A DNA stretch of 39,511 nt from contig CACYHC010000017.1 of NCBI GenBank assembly GCA_902774145.1, positions 1-39,511 on the forward strand, read 5' to 3'. The position numbers and the translations under genes are program-made. The notes under the pieces were generated by a model. That model made no database searches. It was not told the DNA's origin and saw only the letters and a list, made by a program, of their open reading frames with translations. The DNA is from an uncultured Bacteroidia bacterium (GTDB lineage: Bacteria > Bacteroidota > Bacteroidia > Bacteroidales > UBA932). Shown piece by piece: positions 25,839-34,001 of this stretch; the first letter of the stretch is position 1; each line of letters starts with the position of its first letter.

Positions 25839-28238
25839 ATGAAGATAAATCGCATATTCTTCCTTTTTGCCCTGCTGGGCATCGCCTTTCCCTTCCGCGC
25901 AGCGGGGGAGACCCTGCCCGCACTGTCCGTCACTTCCGCCCTTCCCGGCAGCAGTCTTGCCGCCTGGAGAGCCGGAGACCGGCTGCAGGTGTTCCATAAC
26001 GGGACGGTCTATGCCTACGTAACCGCGCAGGGCGGGGATGAAGCGCTGTTCCTGCCTTCCCGGGAAGGACAGGCGACGGAGGTTTTCGACCCGTCTAAAC
26101 CGCTGAACGTCTATTTCAACGTGGATGCGGTGACGGGCAGGGGAGAAGCGGTTTTCTCCGTCAAGGCGGAGCAGAAGCCCGGTGAACTTTCCGGGCGGCT
26201 GCCGCAGTGGGGCCGCGTAGAGCCAGGTAACCAGACGGCGGAGGCTCTGAAGGCCGGACGTCCTGTCCCGGTCCGGATGTCATCCCTGGTGACGGTCCTG
26301 GAGCTATCCGCTTCCTGTGCAGTGCCTTTCCGGGTAGACCGGCTGGTGCTGGTGCCCCAGGCGACGGCCTCCGGCTTCACTTCCGTCACCGGGGCAAGGG
26401 TCAATCCCGTTACCGGAAAGATCACCCTTCCGCGCCAGACCGCAAGGCCCGGCTCCGTGGGGGTCTCTACCTCCGGTACCGACCTTGCCGCGCATCCGGT
26501 CTTCTCCGTGATGGTAGCCGGCGTGAATCCCGGGAATTCCGGTCTGGTGGCGGACTTTTTCAAGGGCCGCAACAACAATATGCGAGCAGTCCTTCTTTCC
26601 GGAAAGGATGCCGGAAAGGAGGGAGGACCGACCTGCCTGAAAACAGATCTGGGAGAAAAGAAGGTGGGGATTTCCACCCCGCAGGATTTTGCCGACTTTG
26701 CCTTGGCCGTGGCCAAGGGAGACCGCCACGCCTTGAAATACTGCGACGAGGACGCCGTCGTCTGCCTCAATGCGGACGTGGACATTTCTTCCATCGCCGG
26801 AGAGGGGAAGAACTGGGCCGGCATCAACAACCTTTGCGCGGATTTTGACGGCAAGGGTCACGCGATTTACGGCTACCGGATTTCCCGCGCAGCCAATGCC
26901 GCGATTTTCGTAAATACTTTGGCATCGGTGCGCAATGTGGTGTTCGGCCGCAAGGGAGACTATCTGGAAACCACCAAAGACAACTATGCGAATGCCGCGC
27001 CGATTGCGATGACCAGCAATCCGAATGCGGTCATCGAGGGCTGCGTGAACCGGGGCGAGGTGCGCTCTACCGCCGCCTGTGTCGGGGCCGTCTTTCTGGG
27101 CGGTATCGTCGGACGCTCGGTGAGTTCGATCCGCAACTGCAGCAATTTCGGCCGGATCAACTTGGATTCCCCTTCGTCGAATGCCGTGAAATATGCGGGC
27201 GGCATCGTCGGCAATGTGGTGGGTGATATGGGCACTGCGCACAATGACATCAGCGCCTGCGTGAATGCCGGGGAGGTGGTTTGCACCTGCTCGGACAGGG
27301 CCTGGATCGGCGGGCTTATCGGGCGTATTTCCGAAAATGCCAAGGCGTGGACGGTCAGCCAGTGTACCAACAAGGGAAAGGTGGCTCTGCTCGATACCGA
27401 GGAACGCATTGCGCTGCTGGGTTATGTGGGCGGGATTGCCGCCGAGATGGCGTTCCCCGCTACGGCTTGTCACGGGGACACCCACGAGATGAAAGGCTGC
27501 CGTAACGAGGGCCTTGTCCTGTCCAATGCCGACGGCCGGCTTTCGATGGGCGGTATCGTAGGAAGTGCGAAAAACACCCTGCTGGACCATTGCGTCAATG
27601 CCGCGCCGCTGAGCCACGGCCGGGCGCTGGAGTCAGACGCTTCGGCGGAGCGCAATTTCGTGAATATGGGCGGAATTGTCGGCATCCTTGCGCTGGGCAG
27701 TACAGTCGACCACTGTGAGAACACGAGCGCCGGGGCTGTGGTATCGGATTATTCCGTTGCGCACCGCATGGGCGGCATTGCCGGCGTGTCCAACAAATCC
27801 TTTATCCGGAATTGCAGCAATGCCGCGCCCGTGCGTTTCACCATGATGAGAAGGGCGATGGCCGCCTGCGCCACCGGAGGCATCTGCGGAATTCAGGAGG
27901 GTTCTGCCGCTGACCTGATTGCCGGTTGTACCAACTCCGGCGAGGTATCCGTGACGGCGAGTGCCACCGGCCTTAATGTCGTTGCCGGCGGCATCATCGC
28001 CATGCTCGTGCGGGGCGGTGTAGAGCGTTGCAAGAACAGTGGCAGCGTTTCCGCCCGCAATGAACTGGCCCTGCCCGATATGAATGCGCTTGCAGGCGGT
28101 ATCGCCGGGCGTGTGTACCGGAATGACGTTTCCGGGGTGGCGGGTTGCTCGAATACCGGTAAAATCAGCGCGGATGCCCCGTATTCCCCTTCGAAGGGCA
28201 TCATCGCCTCAGGAGAAATCACGGGACACAATGATTAA
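25839..28238 (+). CDS. Divergent fimbrillin-like + GLUG beta-helix secreted protein
   Basis: A 799-residue protein related to the three lipoproteins upstream but different in three ways. It has no short-peptide gene before it. Its signal peptide ends at R-A-A-G-E with no lipobox Cys, so it should be released rather than lipid-anchored. Its helix is longer, with ten GLUG-like turns (G-G-I-V-G, G-G-L-I-G, G-G-I-A-G and variants) over residues about 385-785. The N-module (about 40-255) is shortened but recognisable by A-W-R-A-G-D-R-L, F-H-N-G, Y-F-N-V and L-V-T-V-L-E-L. The cap keeps D-F-D-G-K-G-H. The paralogues' final W-containing tail is missing. Its stop overlaps the start of the heparinase II gene by 8 bp. 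Binding role is inferred. Confidence 0.82.
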   Translation: MKINRIFFLFALLGIAFPFRAAGETLPALSVTSALPGSSLAAWRAGDRLQVFHNGTVYAYVTAQGGDEALFLPSREGQATEVFDPSKPLNVYFNVDAVTGRGEAVFSVKAEQKPGELSGRLPQWGRVEPGNQTAEALKAGRPVPVRMSSLVTVLELSASCAVPFRVDRLVLVPQATASGFTSVTGARVNPVTGKITLPRQTARPGSVGVSTSGTDLAAHPVFSVMVAGVNPGNSGLVADFFKGRNNNMRAVLLSGKDAGKEGGPTCLKTDLGEKKVGISTPQDFADFALAVAKGDRHALKYCDEDAVVCLNADVDISSIAGEGKNWAGINNLCADFDGKGHAIYGYRISRAANAAIFVNTLASVRNVVFGRKGDYLETTKDNYANAAPIAMTSNPNAVIEGCVNRGEVRSTAACVGAVFLGGIVGRSVSSIRNCSNFGRINLDSPSSNAVKYAGGIVGNVVGDMGTAHNDISACVNAGEVVCTCSDRAWIGGLIGRISENAKAWTVSQCTNKGKVALLDTEERIALLGYVGGIAAEMAFPATACHGDTHEMKGCRNEGLVLSNADGRLSMGGIVGSAKNTLLDHCVNAAPLSHGRALESDASAERNFVNMGGIVGILALGSTVDHCENTSAGAVVSDYSVAHRMGGIAGVSNKSFIRNCSNAAPVRFTMMRRAMAACATGGICGIQEGSAADLIAGCTNSGEVSVTASATGLNVVAGGIIAMLVRGGVERCKNSGSVSARNELALPDMNALAGGIAGRVYRNDVSGVAGCSNTGKISADAPYSPSKGIIASGEITGHND

Positions 28239-30495
28239 GCGCATCGGACTGCTGTTGTCGTTATTTGCGGTGGCTTTGCCGCTTTTTGCCGGGCCGGGAA
28301 TTCCCGATCCGCCGGCAGAGCATCCGCGGCTGTACCTGCGGAAGGCCGATATCCCGGCGTTCCGCGAAAGGGTAGCGAGCCCGGACGGACAGCGGATTCT
28401 GCGCAATCTGGCCAAGTTGGGGGTGGACCGTACGCCGGAGGAAGAGGCGCGCGAGGATAGGAGCGGATTCCGCTATTATTTCCGTATGCGCGGACTGACT
28501 TCCCGCGCCCAGGTGGATGCCGTGGAGTATCTGGTGAACGGAGACCAGGTTGCCGCGCGACGGGCCATTACCGGGATGCTGGATTCGCTCAAGCGCACCA
28601 ACTACGGCTTCAAGGGCGATATGTCCCGCGCCAGCGGGGTGATGCTGATGGTGAGCGCCATCGTCTATGACTGGTGCTACGACCAGCTTACCCCGGAAGA
28701 AAAGGACGCGTATGTCAAGGAGATGGTACGCGTGGCCGGGACGATGTCCTGCCGCTATCCGCCGCGCCGCAATGAAGCGGTAGCCGGACACGGGTCCGAG
28801 TGGATGATACTCAGGGATATGCTTTCCGCCGCAGTGGCCATCTATGACGAATTTCCGGAGATGTTCAATTATGTACGGGAAATGCTCCTGGAAGATTATA
28901 TCCCCCTGCGCAATTATACCTACAAGGGGCTGAACTATCACCAGGGAACGTCTTACGCGAACCTGCGGCTTTCCGGAGACTTCGTGTCGCTCTGGATCCT
29001 GGACAAGATAGGCGCAAAGAATCTGTATGTACCCGAGATGCGCCAGGTACTGTATGATTTTATATACCGGCGCAGGCCGGACGGCAAGGTGCTGCCCGCC
29101 GGGGACACTAACCATACCCGGGCGTATCCGGATGTCTATCCGCTTCCGATGATGCTGGCTTCTTCTTATTGGCAGGACCCCTATCTTGCCCTGGAATGGG
29201 AAATCAAGCCCTCCCTGGAGCCGCATTGTATGATTTTCGAGCTGTTGTGGCGGGATTTCTCCCTGCACGGGAAGGGACCGCAGATGCTCCCGCTTTCCCG
29301 CTACAGCCCTACGCCCTTCGGCTGGATGATAGCCCGGACGGGCTGGGGCCCGGACAGCGTGATTGCCGAGATGAAGGTGAACGAGCAATTCTACGGCAAT
29401 CACCAGCATCTGGACGGAGGCGCGTTCCAGATTTATTACAAGGGACCGCTGGCCATCGATTCCGGCCTCTACGAGAGTGTGCAGGGCGGGTACTCCAACC
29501 CCAACAACGTCTGCTATACCAAGCGTACCATCGCCCACAACTCCCTGCTGGTCTATGACCCCGGCGAGGTGTTCGAGTGCTTCAAGTATATGCGCGACCG
29601 GCAGACTGCGGACAACGACGGCGGTCAGCGTATGCCCGGAATCGGATGGGATACCTGCCGCTCGCTCGAGCAGTTGCAGAGTGAGGAATATACGGTAGGA
29701 AAAGTGCTGGGCCACGCTTTCGGACCTTCCGAGAAGCAGCCGGATTACACCTATCTCAAAGGGGATATCACCAGGGCCTACAGCGCCAAGGTCAAGGAAG
29801 TGAAGCGTTCCTTCGTGTTCCTGAATCTCGGAAACCGGAAGGTTCCCGCCGCGATGGTGATTTTTGACCGCGTCGTTTCTTCGGACTCTGGCTTCAAAAA
29901 GACCTGGCTGCTGCACAGCATAGAGGAGCCGGATGTCTATGACGGCGGCTTTGAAGTGCGCCGTACCCTGAACGGGGATTCCGGAATGCTGCACTGTGAG
30001 TCGCTGCTTCCCGCCGGCGCCGTCATAGAAACCGTCGGCGGTCCCGGAAAGGAATTCTGGGTGAACGGCGTCAATTATCCCGCCGATCCGCAGAAGAACC
30101 GTCCGGACGAGGCGGGGGAGCGCGGGGCCTGGCGCGTTGAAATCTCTCCCGCCACTGCATCGGCGGAAGATTCCTTCCTGAATGTGATCCAGATTGCGGA
30201 CAATGACTGCAATGCGTTTTCGGCGTCCGTCGCCATCGAGGGGGACGGCATTACCGGCGTCATCGTAGCCGGGCGCGGTGTGGTCTTCAACGCTACACTT
30301 TCCCAGACGGAAAAGAACTTTGCGATGACGCTTCCCAGAGCTTGTAAATTGTTGGTGACCGACCTTGCCGCGGGCAAATGGAAGGTGGCCTGCGACGGGA
30401 AGGTCTTGTTGAAAGCCCAGCCGGTGAGTGCGGAGGAGGGCGTCCTGTATCTTGACGCCCCCGCGGGAAAATATACGTTTACGTATGGAAAATAA
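28231..30495 (+). CDS. Heparinase II-like polysaccharide lyase (PL21-type)
   Basis: A 754-residue secreted enzyme (signal peptide to about Ala20, no lipobox), close to the 772 residues I recall for Pedobacter heparinus heparinase II. The catalytic residues I recall there are His202, Glu205, Tyr257 and His406. Here H187-G-S-E190, Tyr242 in G-T-S-Y and His391 in N-H-Q-H-L-D-G-G occur with exactly the same spacings (3, 52, 149), which is strong support. Domains are an alpha/alpha-toroid (about 30-345) and beta-sandwiches (about 355-750). Heparinase II cleaves both heparin-like and heparan-sulfate-like uronide linkages by beta-elimination. The ATG at 28231 gives the signal peptide and overlaps the previous gene by 8 bp; the 3' end overlaps the next short-peptide gene by 11 bp. 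Substrate range here is not proven. Confidence 0.9.
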   Translation: MIKRIGLLLSLFAVALPLFAGPGIPDPPAEHPRLYLRKADIPAFRERVASPDGQRILRNLAKLGVDRTPEEEAREDRSGFRYYFRMRGLTSRAQVDAVEYLVNGDQVAARRAITGMLDSLKRTNYGFKGDMSRASGVMLMVSAIVYDWCYDQLTPEEKDAYVKEMVRVAGTMSCRYPPRRNEAVAGHGSEWMILRDMLSAAVAIYDEFPEMFNYVREMLLEDYIPLRNYTYKGLNYHQGTSYANLRLSGDFVSLWILDKIGAKNLYVPEMRQVLYDFIYRRRPDGKVLPAGDTNHTRAYPDVYPLPMMLASSYWQDPYLALEWEIKPSLEPHCMIFELLWRDFSLHGKGPQMLPLSRYSPTPFGWMIARTGWGPDSVIAEMKVNEQFYGNHQHLDGGAFQIYYKGPLAIDSGLYESVQGGYSNPNNVCYTKRTIAHNSLLVYDPGEVFECFKYMRDRQTADNDGGQRMPGIGWDTCRSLEQLQSEEYTVGKVLGHAFGPSEKQPDYTYLKGDITRAYSAKVKEVKRSFVFLNLGNRKVPAAMVIFDRVVSSDSGFKKTWLLHSIEEPDVYDGGFEVRRTLNGDSGMLHCESLLPAGAVIETVGGPGKEFWVNGVNYPADPQKNRPDEAGERGAWRVEISPATASAEDSFLNVIQIADNDCNAFSASVAIEGDGITGVIVAGRGVVFNATLSQTEKNFAMTLPRACKLLVTDLAAGKWKVACDGKVLLKAQPVSAEEGVLYLDAPAGKYTFTYGK

Positions 30496-30610
30496 CAGGT
30501 ATCAGTCTCCGGAAGCTGAACGGATTCTTTTAGAGAGTCCCGTTCTGCTCGCGTCCAGTTGGAATGCGGCGGAGATTTCCGACGATTTTACGCAGCTGTA
30601 TGATTTGTAG
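30485..30610 (+). CDS. Short peptide, family member 4 (41 aa), overlapping both neighbours
   Basis: The ORF encodes 41 residues and is embedded between two enzymes. Its start lies 11 bp inside the end of the heparinase II gene and its stop 11 bp inside the start of the fused lyase gene, so translation is probably coupled through it. It follows the family pattern loosely: Y6-Q-S-P9-E, then V20-L-L-A-S24 with Leu instead of Cys, then D33-D-F and a final Y-D-L. It lacks the strongly acidic terminal run of members 1-3. No signal peptide. As in the other cassettes it precedes a lipoprotein with a fimbrillin-like N-terminus. Function unknown. Confidence 0.62.
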   Translation: MENNRYQSPEAERILLESPVLLASSWNAAEISDDFTQLYDL

Positions 30611-33600
30611 AGAATTGCGCATACTTTTCGCTTTTGCGTGCATCCTCGTCTCCTGTACGCAGGAACTTCCCCTTGATCTGGAGGAGGGCAGGCAGATACA
30701 ACTGCGCGTCAACGATACCGAATGGATGGCAGACGAAGCGGCCCGGACAGCCTATACGGAAGGTTCTGGGGTGGCCATCAGCGGCACGGAGATGATTTCG
30801 CTGCTGTATGAAAAAGACCGGCTGTACAAGCCGGACATCAAGGCAGTCCCCACGGCCCAGCGGGGCATCTACAGCTTTACGATGCCCACCGGTGCGGAAG
30901 ACGCGTCGCGTTGGTACGGCATCATGCCCTATTCCAAGTGGCTCACCGGAGTAACTTCCACGGGTAATTCGGTGACGCTGCGGCTCGGGCCGGTGCAGTT
31001 CCCGGAGGAGAACTCCTTCGACCCGCACTGTGATTACCTGATTTCTCAGCCGTTCGCCGTGAACGGCTCAACCGCTGAAATCAGGGCGTTCAAAAGGTTG
31101 TTCGCGCCTTTGTGCCTCTCCATCAACGGCCTGCCGGAAGGCTCGAAGATCTGTACCCTTACGATGTCCCTGTCCCAGGCACCGACCAAATATGTGTCGC
31201 TGACGGGGCTCTATTATCTTTCTCCGTCGGAAAAGTATGACGATACCGTGATTACCAATGTGGACCAGAAGTCGATGGGGAATGCCGTTTCCGCCGAATA
31301 CGGCGAGGGACTGCCGGAAAAAGACGGCAGCTGGCCCGTCTGGCTGATGGTCAATCCCATTACACTGAAGGCCGGCTGGAGCCTCACGGTAAGCCTTTCC
31401 ACCCAGGACAGGACCTATACCCGGACGGTGGTGCTGCCCTCGTCGCAGACCCTGGAGACGGACCGGCTGAATAAAATCAGTTTCAATATCAAGGGTTCCG
31501 GCTACAATAGCCGCCTTTCGCTCACGCAGGATTTTGCGAACCAGACCCTGGGCGGGACGAAGGTGCTGACCGCCTCCAACGGCAGCGAACTGGAGTGGGT
31601 GACCACCACCACGCGGGAATACCGATCCGCGGATGACGGTGGCAGTGGCATCAAGGGGGCCTTGATGCTGAACGGAACTTCCTTCACTTTTCCTGAAATT
31701 GAGGGGTTCGATATCGTCGGAGCGCGGGTTTTTACGCATCCCTCTTCCCGCTCCCGCGCGGATCTGGATGTGGCGTTGACCGTGGACGGAACGGATGTCT
31801 ATCCCTTCAATCTGGCCAGCGATACTTCCTCCGAGAGCCTGGCCTGGAAGGGTGGTATTGTGAATATCGGCCTCCCGGCAGGGAAGACTTCGCTTTCCGG
31901 CCTGGTGGTTACTACGCCTGCCAACCAGCACCTGATTTCGGCAATCACCCTTTTCCTGGCCTACGAAAAATATGACCCCACGCCGGAAGACCTGAAGGTG
32001 GACCGTACGCTCTTCGAACTGCTGGACCTGGATTATCCGTCCCTGGCCACGGTGCGTTATCTTTATGAATCCGGCCGGTACAAGTTGGCGGCGGACGAGC
32101 TGCTCGCGTATTTCAAGAACCGTCCCGGTATCGTGAATCCTGCGGTGACCCTGCCCGTTTCGACCCTTTCTTCACCCGAGCAGAAGATTGCGCGGGACGC
32201 GCTGCCGGAGAACGGTTACCGTTTTGCCGTGCATGCGGGGCTGTATTACGAGAGCTATTCCGGCGGAGAATATACCTATTACAGTTTCAGTGACGGTCAC
32301 GGTGGTATCAACTGGGAATACGAGATGCCGCTCTCCGGCACCCAGTGCTACCAGAAACACTGGCACGCCTGGTTCCAGCAGCTGGCCCTGATGTACAGCT
32401 ATACCGGGGAAGAGAAGTGGTTCGAGGCCTGGAAGGCGCAGTATTCCGACTGGATGGCGCGTTACCCCGTTCCGTCCTCCCCCAACCAATATACCCGCCA
32501 GTTCGGCTATAATTCCTGGCACGCGCTCTCTATGGCGACCCGCCTGGAGAACCAGGCCAAACTTTTCGAGTATTTCAAGAGTGCCTCCGGCTTTGACTTT
32601 ACCTGGCTGACCACTTTCCTCAAGGCCTACCGCGAATGTATGGAATACAGCCGGGCCAATCTGTATTACAGCGAGACAAGCAACATCCGCTTTGCACAGT
32701 ACAAGAGCTACTGCCTTGCGGGTATCCTGTTCCCGGAATTCAAGGAAGCGGCGTCCTGGCTGGCCACTGCATCGGCGCAGGTCAGCAATTATTTCGACGT
32801 CGCCTTCAATGACGACGGCTGCCTGATCGAGCTGGATGCCAATTACCATTCGGGCGAGGTGATGAATTTCGTCACCGTCTATGAGGCGGCGCTGAGGAAC
32901 GACAGGCTGCAGCATTTCAATCCGGATTTTCTGGAGAAACTGCGCAAGGCCTGTACCTTCCTGGCTGATTACTGTTACCCCGACGGGAGCTGGGAAACTT
33001 TCAACGATTCCCGCCTGCAGACCGCGAGCGTGACCCGGCGCTGGATGGGGACCCTTTCTTCCCTGTATCCCGACGATGGCAAGTACCTCTACCTGGCGTC
33101 CGGCGGGACAAGCGGCACGAAGCCGAAAGACTATCTGTGCGAATACAGGACTTCGGGGTACTATATGTTCCGTTCAGACTGGATGCCGTCCGGGATGATG
33201 CTCATCTACAAGAACAATTACAATCCGGACAATATGTGGCACGCCCACCGGGACAACGGAACGGTAGGCTTCTACAAGAACAACCGGCGTTTCCTTCCTG
33301 CGTCGGGCGCATACACCTACGGCGATGGCGAGGGCGGAAGTCTGGACCAGGCGAGGGCGGAACACCAGGCGGCCCGCAACCACAACACCCTGACCTGCGA
33401 ATTGGCCGACATCTCCACCACCAACAGCCTCGGGCATTTTCTGAAATCCTTCAGCTCGTCCGGAAACTATTGCGTGGTAGCGGAGAATCCTTCCTATGAC
33501 AATCTTACCCATCGCCGGACGGTCTGGATGGTAAAGCGGAATTTCTTTGTCATTGCAGACGCCGCCTACGGCAGCTGCGCCGGCAAGACGCTGAACCTGA

Positions 33601-34001
33601 GCTGGCATTTCTGCCGGGATGCCGGTTCTGCCGGAGTCGACGTTGTGCAGTATGACGATGATGCTGCGAACCTTTCCTATGGTGCGCACACGGAATTTTC
33701 CGACGGAAACAACCTGCTGGTGCGGACCTTCTCGGAAACGGGCAGTGGTTTTTCTGCGCAGACCGGCCTTTCCTGGTGTTCCGAAAAATTTGGTGAGCGC
33801 TATCAGCGGAAGTTCTACCGGGTGAACGTGAAGAAGTCGTCCGCGTCTTCCGCCGTCCGCTTCATTACAGTCCTGTTCCCCTGCAAGACCCCTTCTTCCG
33901 CAAGCGTCAGCGCTGCTTACAACGGGGCTTTCTCTGAATCCGGGGAATCCCTGTCCGTGACCGTAAACGGAATAACCTATAACTTGTCCTATTCTTTGTA
34001 A
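30600..34001 (+). CDS. Heparinase III-type (PL12-like) lyase with fimbrillin-like N-terminal domains, lipoprotein
   Basis: An 1133-residue lipoprotein (I-L-V-S-C, Cys19). Residues about 30-300 look fimbrillin-like (R-T-A-Y-T, G-T-E-M-I-S-L-L-Y, Y-G-I-M-P-Y, F-K-R-L-F-A-P-L), more distantly related to the module in the beta-helix genes. About 305-455 is a further beta-rich domain. From about 468 the protein is PL12-like: L-F-E-L-L-D-L-D-Y-P-S-L, then the toroid with W-F-E-A-W. Asn695, Tyr749 (A-N-Y-H) and His881 (M-W-H-A-H-R-D-N-G) match the heparinase III triad Asn/Tyr/His. The Asn-Tyr spacing of 54 is the same as in the stand-alone PL12 downstream, so it is probably active. The ATG at 30600 is preferred over 30564 because it gives a clean lipoprotein signal. 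The stop overlaps the next ATG by one base. Confidence 0.87.
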   Translation: MICRELRILFAFACILVSCTQELPLDLEEGRQIQLRVNDTEWMADEAARTAYTEGSGVAISGTEMISLLYEKDRLYKPDIKAVPTAQRGIYSFTMPTGAEDASRWYGIMPYSKWLTGVTSTGNSVTLRLGPVQFPEENSFDPHCDYLISQPFAVNGSTAEIRAFKRLFAPLCLSINGLPEGSKICTLTMSLSQAPTKYVSLTGLYYLSPSEKYDDTVITNVDQKSMGNAVSAEYGEGLPEKDGSWPVWLMVNPITLKAGWSLTVSLSTQDRTYTRTVVLPSSQTLETDRLNKISFNIKGSGYNSRLSLTQDFANQTLGGTKVLTASNGSELEWVTTTTREYRSADDGGSGIKGALMLNGTSFTFPEIEGFDIVGARVFTHPSSRSRADLDVALTVDGTDVYPFNLASDTSSESLAWKGGIVNIGLPAGKTSLSGLVVTTPANQHLISAITLFLAYEKYDPTPEDLKVDRTLFELLDLDYPSLATVRYLYESGRYKLAADELLAYFKNRPGIVNPAVTLPVSTLSSPEQKIARDALPENGYRFAVHAGLYYESYSGGEYTYYSFSDGHGGINWEYEMPLSGTQCYQKHWHAWFQQLALMYSYTGEEKWFEAWKAQYSDWMARYPVPSSPNQYTRQFGYNSWHALSMATRLENQAKLFEYFKSASGFDFTWLTTFLKAYRECMEYSRANLYYSETSNIRFAQYKSYCLAGILFPEFKEAASWLATASAQVSNYFDVAFNDDGCLIELDANYHSGEVMNFVTVYEAALRNDRLQHFNPDFLEKLRKACTFLADYCYPDGSWETFNDSRLQTASVTRRWMGTLSSLYPDDGKYLYLASGGTSGTKPKDYLCEYRTSGYYMFRSDWMPSGMMLIYKNNYNPDNMWHAHRDNGTVGFYKNNRRFLPASGAYTYGDGEGGSLDQARAEHQAARNHNTLTCELADISTTNSLGHFLKSFSSSGNYCVVAENPSYDNLTHRRTVWMVKRNFFVIADAAYGSCAGKTLNLSWHFCRDAGSAGVDVVQYDDDAANLSYGAHTEFSDGNNLLVRTFSETGSGFSAQTGLSWCSEKFGERYQRKFYRVNVKKSSASSAVRFITVLFPCKTPSSASVSAAYNGAFSESGESLSVTVNGITYNLSYSL

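Larger units (their letters stand above)
18782..28238 (+). repeat. Tandem array of paralogous [short peptide + beta-helix protein] cassettes
   Basis: Three consecutive cassettes (18782-21245, 21258-23507, 23514-25829) each contain a 39-49-codon peptide gene followed within 6-12 nt by a beta-helix lipoprotein gene. A fourth unit (25839-28238) keeps only the large gene. The second and third are clearly related at the nucleotide level around the large-gene start, sharing ATGAAAAAGATT followed by a T-rich run and TTCCGCT. They probably arose by tandem duplication followed by divergence of the helix repeats. Confidence 0.75.

Noticed and set aside
20280-28200. Possible CRISPR or short DNA repeats because of recurring GGCGG(A/T)AT(C/T)-type words
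   Set aside because: The words encode the G-G-I motif of beta-helix turns, are unevenly spaced and vary in sequence, and so are protein repeats.
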